The notes below the pieces were generated by a model. It was given only the letters and a program-made list of their open reading frames with translations, did no database searches and was not told where the DNA came from. From assembly GCA_051294375.1 (NCBI GenBank), contig CM119263.1, positions 27,425,376 to 27,489,375 on the forward strand: a stretch of DNA of 64,000 nt, given 5' to 3'. The position numbers and the translations under genes are program-made. The stretch comes from Paraspadella gotoi (Eukaryota > Chaetognatha). Below, piece by piece: positions 14,046 to 27,257 of the stretch. Positions within the stretch are counted from its first letter, which is position 1. Each line of letters begins with the position of its first letter.

Positions 14046-16700
14046 GTGTAAAAGAAGAGAGATCATCTCAGCGTCCAACTTCATTGTCGTTTTTTTTCTG
14101 CCTGCTTACCCCGTCATTCGTTTTCACGCCATTCCCCGCTTCGCTCTCGAACCAATTGATTAGGGGAGCGAGAAAGAAATAAAAAAGAAAGAAAGAAAAA
14201 TAATTCCCCGAAAAAAAAAGGAAAAAAGATTGTGTGTTCGAAAAATTTTTTCCTCGTTAGATGTGAGGAGTAAAAATGTTCGCTGGGGAAATTTTCGCGA
14301 TATCTCCTACGAAAAACAGGATTCGTATTCGCTCAAACACAGAAGTGGCACAGAGTGGCGCGAAATGTGGCGCTACATGGTGGTCCACGACTAAAAATCG
14401 GCGGAGTGGAAAAAGTGGTCTAAAACTATTATAGACAAACGTGTCCATTTTTGTCTTGACAGACTAGAAAACCACCTTGTTATTGCATACGAAGAGCTCA
14501 GAATATAATAGCAGCCACACATTGCGTGGAACATATTATACGGCGAGACGAAGATACAGGTGGGATGCGTGTGGGGTAAGAGCTAGTGCAAGTGGTTTAT
14601 TCGGATGGGGCTTCTGGTTGGTTTTGCGAGTTAATTAGGTCGCATATACGAAACCCGAAGTTTTGATTGTCATGTAGTGGCGTTTTCCTTATTTAGAGGC
14701 GATAAAGGATGTTCAATTGGAACTATGGGGAGAAAAAGAAATTGAATTACGGAAATCTGAAAGCCAGATTCAAGGAATTTTGGGTCGAGGTTCGGTGAGT
14801 AATTTGGTGACAGGGTGTGGAACCATCAGCCTCTGGCATTAAACGTTCAAATTTGGGATCGTATGTGGATAACAAGGTCGGCCTCTCAATGAAGTTTATG
14901 AAACTTTAATTTAAGCCTTTTTTAATATTAGATGTAATTTAAAAATTTGACGCTTCTAATCACTAATGTCAACTTTTTCTAATGGCATGATTATCCCGGA
15001 GGCGTCCTGAAATCTTTTGGTCTTTGCCACGGCTAGTGAGAAATCATTTTTAGAATGTCTTACGAATGGAAAAGACCTTTGCCATTTTTTCCAAGCATTT
15101 GTAAAACTATTGACGCTTGTGTTGACCAGTCACCATAAGTCAGGCCTGTCGTGCTCGAGAAAATGCAAGCTACGACGACACGACGACAGCACGACGAGCG
15201 ACGCCTCCTCCGGAGATCTTGAACAAAGCAGCCTCCAGGCCAAAGATCTATGTTTTGTCGTTCAGGCAGCAGGGAAGGTCAATAATCTTCTTTGTTTTGT
15301 CGTTTGAAAGAGTTAGAATACAAGGGCAGGTCGGCAGAATGGCGAGGCATGTTGTTAAAAATTCATTTGTAGAATAGTGCTAAAAAGTTGATGGGAAACT
15401 GGAAGCTTTTCCAAAATCTGATGTTGAGGTTGGGAGAAGTTGTAAATGTCACCGTCGATACGATTTTTGTCGAGTAAGAATTATGCCTGTCACCGAGTAT
15501 AGGTAAAGAGGAATTTGAGGCTGTGACGGTTTCTGGTTTAAAATTAAATGGCGATAAAAATAATAAATTCAATAAACAAAATTGTAAAGAAGAGAGGAAA
15601 AAATAATTTATGGTTAACAAAGAGATGAAAAGTAGGAATCAAAAAGAGAGAGGGAAATCGAAAGAATAAAAAAAAGAGGAAAAAAACTTAGGAGATTAGA
15701 TGAGACAGAAACTGAGCACAAAGACAAAAGGATTGGAAAATTAAGGGAAAAAAAAGAGGAAAATATAAAAAAAACTCGGCGTTTGAACCGATAATTAGCG
15801 GAGAAGTGAGGCGGCAAGGATTCCGCCTTCGGATTCGCGTCAAATAATGGGCGGACGTTCGCGAGTAATATTTTCCCAGCGACGAAAAGACGTTGATGGT
15901 GTTAACAAATCAAACGGCGCAATAAATATCAGCGCAAATCGCCGAGTTTACGCAGGTCATAAACGTACAAGTTCTTTCTTTTCGGCGATGGCGGTCGTAA
16001 TTCAAGAAAGGCAAATAAAAGAAATGAGAGGAAAGGACACACGACTCGCACAGAGGGGAAAAAATGATGACGGAAGAGAAAAAGATAGTAAAATTTATTT
16101 GAAAAAAATAGAAGGAAGATAAGTAATATAAAAAGTGGGAGGAAAATAAAGTAATCAGAAGAAGAAAAGTGAAAAAGCTGATCATTGCGCTAGTTGCGCG
16201 GATTGCCCTTTTATTTATTGGAATCTACCGAATAAATGGATGAAAGAGAGTCGGGATCCAACAGACGTCAGAGAATGTGTTCGGAGGGCGCTAGGTTAAC
16301 TCTTTGTTAGAGAATACGATGGACGAGAGAGGATGGAGATGTGAAAGGAAGAGAATGAAAAAGTAATTAAGCGCGATGCTCTCTCTCTCTCGTCATCTCT
16401 CTTCATCTCTCTCTCATCAGGCATCCTTCTGGTTTCGACCCCGTATCGCGTTCTTGCTCTTTGTCTCTCTTCTCGTATCTTCTCCTCTAATTAGTCTTTG
16501 TCCAGTTCTTATCTCTCGGCTTTATTTTCTTTGTCTGATTTTTACAGACCGTTTTAGTGTCCCCTAACAGTGCCATGAATTCGCGGAAAAAAAATTTCCC
16601 CGTAGAAACAAAAGACACTCAAAGAGAAAACTCTCTTTTTTTTGTTGTTGTGGTTGGTTTTCTTCTTTTTTTCTTTCATTATTCTTGCCTCTGTTTTCAG
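14046..16700. other. Intergenic or intronic sequence, no supported gene
   Basis: Ordinary mixed-composition DNA without long microsatellites. Open frames at 15017-15307 (plus) and 15847-16122 (plus) have ATGs, but I see no recognisable domain, splice signals or codon pattern to support them. 15550-15780 is A/G-rich; 16380-16550 is CT-rich. Confidence 0.5.
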
Positions 16701-16771
16701 ACCGCGGACTCCGATTCAGAGGAAGACTTGGGATGGCTTTGGAGGAGAAGCTCGCGTGATTTGGGGAAAAG
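16701..16771 (+). CDS. Candidate 71-bp internal exon, unknown gene
   Basis: A strong pyrimidine tract ending in ctctgttttcag precedes position 16701, and a consensus donor (aaaag|gtgag) follows 16771. One frame through the segment has an acidic cluster followed by a basic one (ADSDSEEDLG then WLWRRSSRDLGK). The composition is more GC-rich than the flanks, like the definite exons near the right end. The protein family is not recognised and neither neighbouring exon was found. The segment could be a chance pair of splice-like sites. If real, it could belong to an upstream part of the plus-strand gene or to another gene. Confidence 0.3.
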
Positions 16772-18680
16772 GTGAGTTTTTATTGCAGAGCTTTCGCATC
16801 GCAGTCTTTATTATAACTCTTTTCTTTCCTTTTCAATCTTGCTCTCTGTTTTTGTTTTTTTTATAATTTCTTTTTATAGTAAAGATGTATTAGATGGAAA
16901 TAGTAGTCTCTCGATGGCATATACGCGCATGTGTGTAGACAACATGTAGGTTGTAGTCGCATAAAAACCGTTTGTAATCAATCTTACCATATCTAAGTTC
17001 TCTTTATGTTCTGACCATTTGTGTTTGGTTTACCTGAAAAAGAAACCATTTTCTTCGAAGCTGTACTCTTTGTTGTTGTGTTATTCTTTCTTCTTCGAGA
17101 CCCCAAAAAGGCGTCGCTCCAGACGCGCGAATGTATTTTGGTTACGTGCCACAAATTTATCGCCGAGATCCGTCAATGTCCAGCAAAATCAAACAAGACA
17201 ATAAATTAAGTAGAGGGAAAGCATTTATTTGAGAAAACATCTAAAATATATACATAAAGGGTGTTTATAGAAGAAGTATTCGTGACTAGTAGCGATGCGC
17301 AGAATTCAATTGAAAGACTCTCTTTTCCTTGTCTTATCCCCTTTTCTGTCTCAGCTGCAAAAAAAAAAAAAACGCGCTCGCTTCCGCGTTATATCAATCA
17401 TTCAACGCCTAAACTCTCTCTCTCTCTCGTCTCTTCTCCAATTTATGTCTCGTCTCTCTTCTCAGTCTCTTCTCTCTCTTCTCTCTTCTCTCTCTCTATC
17501 TTCTCTCAATCTCTCTTTATATCTAATTTCTCTCTGTCCTATCAACTTTGTCCTTGCTTTAACGAATGCAAAAAAAAATGCGCAGGGTGAGTAAAACCAA
17601 GAAATGACAACAAAGGCAACAGAATTTTGCAATCGAAGTCAGCGAACAACCTTCTTCCTCAAGCGCTTTCCGCCATTTTTGCCTTCTCTCTCTGATCCGC
17701 TTCGAATCTTTGCTGTCTGTCTTTTTTTTTAAATTTCAATGTTATATATCATTGCTTAAAAATGTAAATTCAAAATACTTATAAGAATAAAAGTATTTGA
17801 AATCAAAATATTCCAAAGCCGATAAAGGACAAAAATATTCAAAAATTGAAAAATTCAAAAGAATACGGTATCAGTAAAGACATAAACAAGAGAAAGAGGG
17901 AACAAATACAGAGAAGTTTGTGGCTTCTGCGAGTCGAGCTTCAAAAGAATTTATGTTCGTTAAATAGAAGACGGAAATGCGGGGAGAGGAAATGAACTGG
18001 AAGAAGGCGCCACGAGGCTAGAGCGGGGGGTATGCGGTTGGGAGCGAAGGAGAGGAATATTATACAAGCCATGAGCCGAAAAGGAATTTGATTCGTAAAG
18101 GTTTGGCCAGAGATGGAAAGAGTTGGGACGAGTCGCTTTAGAATGGGTAAAACGTTAAGCCAGAGGAAATCGTAGTAGTACGGCGTGTGATGTTGACTCA
18201 AGTTGTCTCTTTTTGAAATGACGCATAATGGCACCTAAAATAACGCTTTAAAAGTAAAAACAGAATCGGTCGTCTGTCCTTTACTATTCTTTGATCAAAA
18301 AACCCACTATATTATTAGCCATTCTTCCTCCATCTTCTGCTCAACTAATTAAATTTCCATTGAAATTTGCTACAAAAAAAGCTCCTTACCAAAATCCTTC
18401 TTCTGCCTTGGTTAAAGATTATCAGCCTTATCTAATCACACCGCCTTAATGCGGTAGACATCAGCCGAGGACGAACTGTCGCGACTAAAAACAGAAAATA
18501 AAAGAACAACAATTATCATTTTTTCAAGTGGGGGCTTTGGGGTCTGGGCAGGAGAGGATACGAGATTCTTTTCCCACTTAATCTTTCTGTTTTTTCTGGT
18601 AACAAACGATGAGAACAGGGACAAAAGCGGGCGATGCGAAGGCCACGACGCCGGACGACGACGACGATAAAGACGACTGC
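16772..18680. other. Non-coding stretch
   Basis: No supported gene. 17410-17545 is interrupted CT-rich sequence. 17750-17870 is AT-rich. Open frames are short and unrecognised. Confidence 0.5.
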
Positions 18681-18723
<43 letters not shown>

Positions 18724-18764
18724 GTAACATATATAATACTATTATTATATATACTATATATATC
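18681..18764. repeat. (TA)n-rich tract
   Basis: A TA dinucleotide run with short interruptions (gta, gtaaca, ttatta). It is self-complementary and likely to breathe or extrude. A (CGA)n-like purine/pyrimidine patch sits immediately to the left (18640-18675). Confidence 0.9.
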
Positions 18765-20019
18765 TAACTCCATGCTCTTACTAAATGCCGTTTAAATTTC
18801 GATAAACTCTTCATCGTCACGAAGAGTCTAAGCGACGATTTAAATTTAAAACTGATTTATTTAAAAACTATTTAATATTTAGAATCGATTAAATTCAACT
18901 GATAAATGTGAGGAGCGTGACTGCGTCGTCAGGAATAATGACACAGAGAAGATTCGCAAGTCGCGAGAAGTATCAAGAATGAGCCTGCCTCAGTTTTCAC
19001 GTCCTTGCAATTTTTCCGCGCGAAAACGAAACGTTCTATTGCTAGTACGGATGACTCAACGAGCAATAAGGAATAACCAAATTTTCATTTTTATTCTTCT
19101 TTTTAGCTGGATGAAAGAAACCCGAAGTCAAGAACTAGGTTTTTATTTCGTCTCCGAGTCTCGCTCTTTCTGGATTTGCAAAATCGTACTTTAAAACTTT
19201 AGATATAATATTCTTTCAATTCGCGCTATTAGACGTATACATGTCCCAATGTTTTTCTGGCTGTCCAATCTACCCGAGATTGAAGCTTGATCAATATCAG
19301 GTCCTTGTGCTTTGTGCGCTGACTGAGCTCGGCCTGAATCTTTTCACTGGTCGGTTTTTACGGGCTTTTGTGCCAACAAATGAGGCATGCGCCGACGATT
19401 CCGCGTCAAAACGTCAGGAAATCCGGGATCGGACGAGTTCGTTGTCCACGGCAAAAGGTGTTGATCGAGTCCCGAAAATTTTTACTTTTTGTTCTTGCCC
19501 AAATGATGATCACATGTTGTAAAAGATAACCATTTGTTGTTGAGGTTGTTTAGTGATACGGCATTTTCCGCTCATGAGCTGAGTTGTGCCTTCGTTTTAA
19601 ATTTTCATTTTAAGTAAGCTTTTTTATTAAGTTGATTTATAGGTAAAATATTTTTTAAAAACGCAGTATCATTACGACTCACCAATTCTTCGAGGCTGTG
19701 GACAGTCTCTGCCCAATATGGCGCCAAACTCCGCCTAGATACAACTCAAACAACGCCGCATGCGGGCCGCAAAACGGAAGGAAGGCAAACCTCTCACTAC
19801 AACCTTCACTAATCTCAGATTGACGTTCGGGCTGTCGAGACCTCAAAGGTGGGGGTGTCCGCTGGAGGGAAAGACGTTCCAAAGGAATTCACGTTGACCA
19901 TCAAGGGAGTTGAGCGGCCAAGCTGGAAGGAGATTTGGGGCGCATAAAGATACAAGTTAGTCACTGGTCGTCGGGCGTTTTTGAGTGTGTTTCGATTAAT
20001 TTTCTCCAATGAATTTAAA
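18765..20019. other. Non-coding stretch with one unplaced open frame
   Basis: The frame 19241-19522 (plus, 93 codons, from ATG) has a fairly normal amino-acid mix, but I recognise no family, and it has no visible upstream or downstream partner. It is not called as a gene. Nothing else stands out. Confidence 0.45.
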
Positions 20020-21660
20020 AATACACCTTGCTATTCTTTGACTTTGTCTTCCATCTACTCAACCCCTCTTCTACTCAGCAGGTTTCCCTCCTAATTTCCG
20101 GCAAAGGGAAGTTTCCGCGGCCGGAGTCTAAATCGGTTTGGGCGTACGCGGGGCCGACGTCGCCGTCTCCCTCGATTCCAGCACGCACCTTCGGTCGATC
20201 CCGGCGTGAAAGCGTTGGGGTGTCGCGGTCGCGTCGACTTTCCCGTCTTCTATTTCTTTTCCGGAGGCGTTGGTGGCGTTCGTCCTCAACTTGCTGAATG
20301 GAGCACTGTGACAAAGAGGCGCGGATAAGCCTTGCCTGGGTGAGCGGATGAATAATCATCAAGAGATGAGAAACGCGAATTCTATAATTAAAATTCAAAA
20401 AGATAAAAAAAGAAATATTAACAGTCAAAGAATAAGAAAGAAGAATCTAAGACTAGAGAAATCAAGTCCATCCAAGATATCGAAGAATCGGAGAATCGAA
20501 AAATGCCAAGAAATGCCAAAAATGGTTGCGTTGTTTTCTTATCCGAAGTTTCTCTAGATTCGTCTGCGACGAAACGAGCGACGACCGTCACGTCCGCGGC
20601 CAACCGAGCGCCCCTTTAGTCCGCCTGCGCCTCGACGTGCCGACTTTCGAGGTTCGGGTCCAAACGCGCCGAAATCCGGGTCTAGAAGGTCGATACAGCC
20701 TACGTCGCCCGCCAAAGTTGAACCCGCGTTCCAACGAAGTGGCGTCATTTGCATCGATCGCCTGCCGCGGCTGCCGTCAAAAACCGGCGTCGATTCGAAT
20801 TCGATTTAAAGGGAAGAGATTTCGCGTTCGTGGCAAGATAATTCCGGCGTTCCGCTTCGACCCTCCATCAACTGCGACCAGGGAGACATTTTCGGCGAGA
20901 ATGGTGAGAGTTTGTTGGATCTGTTAATCTTAATTTCGACAGGTAATGTTCGTTGATTGACAGAATGAGGATAAATTTGTTAAAAATTGGTCAAACAATC
21001 GACAGTCCTGACGGACAGATAAACCTGGTAATTTCTCAAAAAAGTCAGGTTCCAATCACCCAACCTTCCCCAACAAGGTCTTAGCCCGCCCCCCCCCCCA
21101 CCGCCCCACATCCACCCTCAAAACGACGCACGTGAGCTTTTTTTTTCAGGATCAGCGGTCACGTCTCCTCCTTCGTCTTTTAAACTCCGCGTTTTATTCC
21201 GCCTACAGAAATCCGGCCAATCGATTTTACCGGATTTCGACGCGGAGATTTAAAAGTCGGGCGACGCGAGAATTACCTCAACACCACCTGCGAGTTTAGC
21301 CTCGCGAAGGCGAGTCTCTCGAAGGTCCTCGTTCCTGTCGCTTTAAGACGAGTAAAAAAACTTTTCAAAAAAGCTACACTTTGGGTTTTCTGTTGAAGTT
21401 ATTTGGTAATAATTTCTGTAATCCAGTAACGCACTGGTAAATGTTTTCGCCGTCGACGAAGCTTACCATTCCCGATTGCTTCCTTCGATTAGAAACTCGG
21501 ATCGTGGGGGACCGCTCGCTTACGTCCCTACCGCGACTTTTCCTAAACGCGTCCACCGAGTTGAACGCGTGTTTTTGGCGGGCACCGGAAATGAGGATTT
21601 CGAACGCCAGCGTCGAAGTGGAACACGCGCGTCGTCAAGGTAATGGATAATGGTTTCAGC
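20020..21660. promoter_or_regulatory. CpG-rich block, possible promoter or 5' region
   Basis: Roughly 1.6 kb clearly richer in CpG than the surrounding sequence, especially 20080-20260, 20560-20900 and 21160-21320. It carries several overlapping short open frames on both strands, typical of CpG-rich DNA, none recognisable. Around 20898-20905 an ATG is followed directly by gtgagag, which could be a start codon at the end of a first exon, but this is weak. A CpG-rich promoter, a 5' exon or simply a GC-rich patch are all possible. Confidence 0.3.
21175..21258. repeat. Nested inverted repeat (two-stage hairpin)
   Basis: Outer arms are gtcttttaaactccgcg at 21175-21191 and cgcggagatttaaaagtc at 21241-21258, complementary apart from one indel or mismatch. 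Inner arms are gaaatccgg at 21208-21216 and ccggatttc at 21230-21238, a perfect 9-base match around a 13-base loop. The left and right halves could fold as a cruciform in DNA or a hairpin in RNA. Confidence 0.75.
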
Positions 21661-22299
21661 TGAATGGTTTGGTTGCCAAAGAGTGGCAGGAGAAGGCGTC
21701 GGGGCTTCAAATTAAAAATGTTGGGTTTGGTTCTTGGCAAAGAGGAACGGAAAATTTCTTAGCGAGGGTGGTTCAACTTGTTGCCCGTGTGTAGAGACCC
21801 ATAAGAGGCTCCGAGAATAGAGGGGGCTATTTGAAAGTGGAATGTCGTCGCCGAATAAAGGGAGCGCGGACTGTGGCGACGCATCTTAATCGACGTCAGA
21901 CAAAAAGTCAAAAACGCTTTATCCCTCGATATTTGACTTTTTTTTTTAAGAATCAACAATTTCATGAGACCTCCTTTTGCTTTTTGAAAAGAAAAAAAAA
22001 ATGATAACCGCTATATATATGTTTATTTTGCCGAGTTATTGGCTAAGTGCGTGCATTTCAATGGAAAAGTATAGGATAAATTCCGATTAAACTTTCTTTT
22101 GATTCATGAATCATCATTTTCGTTACTTACTTCTTAGATGAAAGGTTTTTAATTTTGAATAAAATATTATTTTCAATTCTCATTTTTTATCAGGAGTGTT
22201 TCTTCTCTCTTCTCTACTACTTCTCAGTCAAGTCCTGTCTCTCGGTCCTCCTTCTCTCTTCTCTTCTCGTCTCTCGTCCTCTCTCTCTCTTCTCTCGCC
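21661..22299. other. Non-coding stretch to the edge of the repeat maze
   Basis: AT-rich, no supported gene. Sequence becomes CT-rich and irregular from about 22200, where the duplicated and inverted region begins. Confidence 0.5.
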
Positions 22300-22819
22300 T
22301 ACGAGCTGCGACCACCGACCGGAAGGTCGACGATTCCCAAACGTTTCGGTATATTCAACACAGACTCAAATGGGACATTCCTCTCAGTTTTACTCCTTCT
22401 CGATCTCCGCAGCTTTCTTGTTACCCAAGCATAATTGTACACTGATCCTCCCTATGTAAAAGATAGATCCGTTTTTCCACAGCCCCTGGTTCCCACATAT
22501 TGACCCGGCACTAGCCCAAACCGCCCTTGCCGAATTCTCATTCCCTTCAATAAAGTAGACCTTCTGGGCGTTCCCGCCTCACTCCTTTCGCCCCGTTTCC
22601 GACCCCTAGGCCGGCGGACCGCGATAAAAGTCGATTTTAGCCCGCGAGGAGTCGATTTGCGTTCGCGGTAAACGGGACGCGTCGGGGCGGCGGTCCGGTG
22701 GTAGGCCACATTACGGGGGAAGAACATCGGGTAGACTTTAAGGGGGTAAATAGAGTGGGGAAGGGGAAAGGCCTGTCGAGGGAGGAGGGGGAGGGCGTGG
22801 TAACGAGAGAGAGAGAGAC

Positions 22820-22854
<35 letters not shown>

Positions 22855-23420
22855 TGATCTGAGAGAGAGAGAGAAGCATGAGAGAGAGAACGGAATGCGG
22901 CGATTTCCGACCAGAAAATGGACGCACAAATTGCGTTCGGCAGCATAACGTTTTCGCTCGTGTTGCGTTTCCGATTAAGTGAATCAGTTGAAAAGTTTCG
23001 GGAATTTAAGGCAAAAACCGAAATTTTTTTGTTTGTATTATTTACTAGGATTTTTTGTTGTAAAAATTCCTTCCGTAATATCACCGTTGTATTATTAATA
23101 CATATTTTGATTAGTTAACTAGTTAGTATCTTGTAGAAGAGACGCTCACAAACCAATACTTGTTTATAAAATTAAATAATAATTTTTTATTAGCGTAGGT
23201 ATACAATTCCATATTATACAACATATTCTAGTTAATATACTCTGTTCACAATGTGGAAATTTTTTAATCGAATGTGGATGATAGGAATGAGTATATTTAA
23301 AAATATACCACAAGGTCGATGTAAAAGTGATAGAGGACTAAAAGGCTAAAATGCAAAAAAAAAAAAGCGAATAAAAAAGCGAAAAAAGGAAAAAATATCG
23401 AAATATACCAAGGGATTTCA
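22300..23420 (+). repeat. Segment A, left arm of inverted repeat
   Basis: Its reverse complement occurs at 25042-25985 (A'), and further copies lie at about 33830-34990 (A' orientation) and 44450-45060 (A orientation). Landmarks are the ggtcgacg / cccaacgtttcgg region near 22325, the block around 22600-22700 with the word cgcgataaaagtcgatttt, and caaggtcgatgtaaaagtgatagag near 23311. Copies differ by scattered small indels. No gene is supported. Confidence 0.85.
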
Positions 23421-24543
23421 AAAACGAGAGTAGAGAGAGAGAGAAGGAGAGAGAGAGAGAGAGACGAGAGAGAGAGACTGAGAGACGAGGCGAGAGAAGA
23501 GGAGAAGACAGAGGAAGGTTAAAGAGAGGTTAAAAAAATGTTTTCCTTTTGAATGTGGGAACACGACCGGTTTCGCAGATGGGGAATGCGGTTTCAAAAA
23601 AGAGGCGGAGAGGTGAGTTGGGATTTGGGAAATTGTTAAACAAAAGCGTGTGTTGGTGATAAAGAGTTGATGTCAGAGGGTTACCCCCCCTCTCTCTCTC
23701 TCTCTTCTCTGCTCTCCTCTTTTCCGCCACCTCTTCCCCCTTCGAGCGACCAGATCTCCGAGCGAAAAGGGCTTTAGTGTAGGAACGAGATTTGAATTTA
23801 GCGTGCCGTTCGTCTGCCTTCAGTTTTTATCTCCAACAGAATCGAGTCCTCTTATTAATGAGACGAAGATCGAGGCCTGGAATTGAGTCGAAGGTGGTTG
23901 ATGGGGCGCGGTTTGTGAGAATGTGTGGTTGGGGGATGGTGGGCTTGTGGTTGAAAGGGGAGGTGGGAGAATTGGCTGGGGGTTCGATAAAGAGTTGATT
24001 GACTTTTCCGGTGAGAGGGAGATCACGAGGGAGATCACAACAGGGAGTTAGGCAAAGAGAGGTTGAGGCGTGAGGTAAAGGCCACAGGTGGGGGGCAAGA
24101 TATTAAGCATTAGATGGGTGAAACGGGTCTATAGGAAGGGGGGAAAGAGAAGGGGGGTCAATCCAGCCTGGGCAGACGGCGGAATTGTCCGCCTGTTGTG
24201 TCGGCAAGTGGGAGGACGGCCGGGCCAGAGCACAGTGGGCGATGGCCGGCTACTTTGGCGAAGGCGACGGTTCGAAATTACAGCCTTCCGTGCCCGACGG
24301 CCTGATATACAGGCAGGGGAGAATGCGCGGCGACGCGCGGCTTGGACGAAGAGACAGCATACGATCGGCGGACGAGCGCTAGGGAGAAGAAATGCATTGG
24401 AGTATTTCGTGTGGAATCGATCAGTGTCTGTTGTGATTGGTGAGAGGGATGTCTGAATGGTCACGGTGCGGACGGGAGGGGAGTGGGGCGGTTCAAGTTA
24501 AAACATCCAATGTTTGATGCGTCAGGTAGAACGGGCAGTATGG

Positions 24544-24574
<31 letters not shown>

Positions 24575-24969
24575 TAGAGGAGAGAGAGAGAGAGAGGAGG
24601 TGATCGAGAGAAGAGATAGAGACAGATGGAGGGAATTAGAAACCCCAAGAGAGGGATTAATCGCTTGAAAGTGATTCTCGAGGCGGAAAAAAATAGAGTG
24701 AGACCGACCCCGAAATGGCGTGAGGTGCTTCACGCGTGGGGGTCAGTTCACTCACTTCTTCACGAAGGAAAAAAAATTTCCTTCCTTTTCGGTTTCGAGT
24801 TTCCTAGTTTTTTTCGGAAGAAGAAGACCCCAGATCGACTTTCCGCGTGGAGCGGGTTTTTTAGCCCCCCCACTCTTTCAAAAGTTTCAAGATGTTTTGG
24901 AAAAGGATTCGTTTACTTGGTGGACGTGACAGAAGATGAGAGGGTATGAGGGAGGGAAAAGAGGAAGAG

Positions 24970-25015
<46 letters not shown>

Positions 25016-25016
25016 T
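23421..25016 (+). repeat. Segment B, spacer between A and A'
   Basis: About 1.6 kb bounded by GA-rich runs and a 25-base N gap (25017-25041). Its reverse complement occurs at about 32300-33830, also bordered by CT/GA runs. It contains purine-rich stretches (24541-24630, 24968-25016) and a GC-rich middle (24150-24400) with overlapping open frames on both strands that match nothing I recognise. Confidence 0.8.
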
Positions 25017-25041
25017 NNNNNNNNNNNNNNNNNNNNNNNNN
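25017..25041. other. 25-base N gap
   Basis: Exactly 25 N, one of six gaps of this exact size in the window (the others start at 39220, 48054, 51643, 61282 and 62910). It separates segment B from segment A'. Confidence 0.99.
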
Positions 25042-25972
25042 TTTTTTGCATTTTAGCCTTTTTTAGTCCTCTATCACTTTTACATCGACCTTGTGGTATA
25101 TTTTTTAAATATCTCATTCCTCATCCACATTCGAGTAAAAATTCCACATGTGACAAGTATATAACTAGAATATGTTGTATAATATGGAATTGTTACCACC
25201 AATACAAAATTATTCATTTATTTGATAAACAAGTATGGTTTGGTGAGGTCTCTTACAAGATACTAACTAATCAAATATGTATTAATAATACACCGGTGAT
25301 ATTACGGAAGGAAATTTTTACAACAAAAATTAGTAAATAAAACAAAACAAAAAATTTCGGTTTTTAGCTTAATTCACCGAAACATTTTCAACTGAATTCA
25401 CTTAATCGAAACCAAACGAGCGAACGTTATCTGCCGAACGCAATTGTNNNNNNNNNNNNNNNNNNNNNNNNNNNNNNNNNNNNNNNNNNNNNNNNNNNNN
25501 NNNNNNNNNNNNNNNNNNNNNNNNNNNNNNNNNNNNNNNNNNNNNNNNNNNNNNNNNNNNNNNNNNNNNNNNNNNNNNNNNNNNNNNNNNNNNNNNNNNN
25601 NNNNNNNNNNNNNNNNNNNNGCCGCCCCGACGCGTCCCGTTATCGCGACGCAAAATCGACTCCTCGCGGCTAAATCGACTTTTTATCGCGGTCGCCGCCG
25701 CCAGGGGTCGGGAAAGGGGCGAAAGGTAGGAGGGTGGGAACGCCAGGGTCTATTTTCGGGAATGAGAATTGGGAGGGGTGGGGTAGTGCCGGGTCAAGAT
25801 GGGGGAACCAGGGTGGAAAACGGATCTATTTTACATAGGGAGATCAGTGGCAATTATTTGGGTACAAAAGCGGAGATCGAGAAGAGTAAAACTGAGGAAT
25901 GTCCATTTGAGTCTGTGTTGAATACCGAAACGTTGGGACGTCGACCTTCGTCGGTTGGTTCGGTGGCGAGAG

Positions 25973-26008
<36 letters not shown>

Positions 26009-26039
26009 AGAGAGAGAGAGAGAGAGAGGAGGCTTTAGG

Positions 26040-26600
26040 TAGCCATAGCCGATGAAATTTAAATGCTAATGTATACAGCGTTAAAATAATCTATCATGAT
26101 AGATTATGTATTAAAATATATTTTTGTCAAAATGCTTTTTTCTGAGCTACTAGGCCTAATTGAAAAATATTTATATTACTATATAGAGCAAAAAAATTTT
26201 TTTTAAATCTTCAAAATTTTTTGATGGATTCTGATAGAGCATAAAAAAGTTAAACAAGAAATAATATACAGCTTTTTAAAAAATTCTTACGTTTTATTTA
26301 TGAATATAGAAAACTGATAAAATCATCGAAGATGATGATGATGATGATTTTTTATGGTTTTTTCTTATTTTTGACACACCTTATCGTAAATATATTATAA
26401 AAAGAATTAATACTTTTTATGAGCTATCTGAATCTGGTCTTAAAATAAAAATTTATAACAAAAAATTGGCCTTTCCTATCTATAAATAAATATTAAAAAA
26501 ATTAATTACTAGGGTATAGAGCCATATTAGAAATTTTTATGTCCATTGATAAGTATTCTTAAAAATGTCTAAATATTCGTTTGAGCTTGTACTCACGTCT
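26040..26600 (+). repeat. AT-rich block inside unit U
   Basis: Very AT-rich, with runs such as aaaaaaattttttttaaat and a short (GAT)n run near 26330-26350. The same block is at about 35030-35600 (direct) and 43870-44450 (inverted). No terminal repeats or open frame of a transposon were seen. Confidence 0.7.
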
Positions 26601-27061
26601 AAATTTTGACTCACCCATGAGTGGCGGCTACCCCTACTTCAGGCGTGGCCGCAGGAAATGGCGAAAAAATCTCAAAAAATTTCGGTTCCTCTTTTAAAAA
26701 AATTTAAAAAATCGCGGGAAATGATTCTGTTTAAAAGTCGACGCTGAGAAATTAGATCGATTATTTTCGTCTGACCTGTAGGCAGGTAGGCTGGAGAAAA
26801 AAAAACCGAGAGACGAGAGAGAGAGAGAGAGAGACGAGAGAGAGAGAGAGAGAGAGAGACGAGAGAGAGAGAAAGAGAAAGAGACAGACAGAGAGAGATG
26901 AGAGAGAGAGAACAAACCGCATTTTTTTTAATTCGATTCGAAAAAGATTAAGAGAGATAAATCTATGGTGCGGGCGTTCGCGAAAAGGGAGGCGAGAATG
27001 GAACGATAAAAATCTGGATAGACAATGTTCTCCGGTCTGTGGTGGGAGAGCAGAAAGAGAC

Positions 27062-27108
<47 letters not shown>

Positions 27109-27257
27109 AGAGAGAGAGAGAGAGATTTTATAAGCTGATAGAAAGGGAAGGCACAGTCAAATCTCCGTGTACCTCTTTTCAAAAAAAAAAGAAAAAAAAA
27201 CATGTTTGGTTCTGATTAAGTTTTTGTTTCTTTTTAATTTTCTTTCTTTTTTGTTGT

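Noticed and set aside
19241-19522. Possible 93-codon protein with mixed composition
   Set aside because: No family recognised and no supporting splice or promoter context. Frames of this length arise by chance in 64 kb.
20526-20927. Arg-rich open frame in the CpG-rich block
   Set aside because: Frames on both strands are open because of GC-rich, stop-poor sequence; no domain is recognised.
26040-26600. AT-rich block as a transposon
   Set aside because: No terminal repeats, target-site duplication, transposase or reverse transcriptase frame. Its multiple copies here are explained by the duplication of the whole unit.
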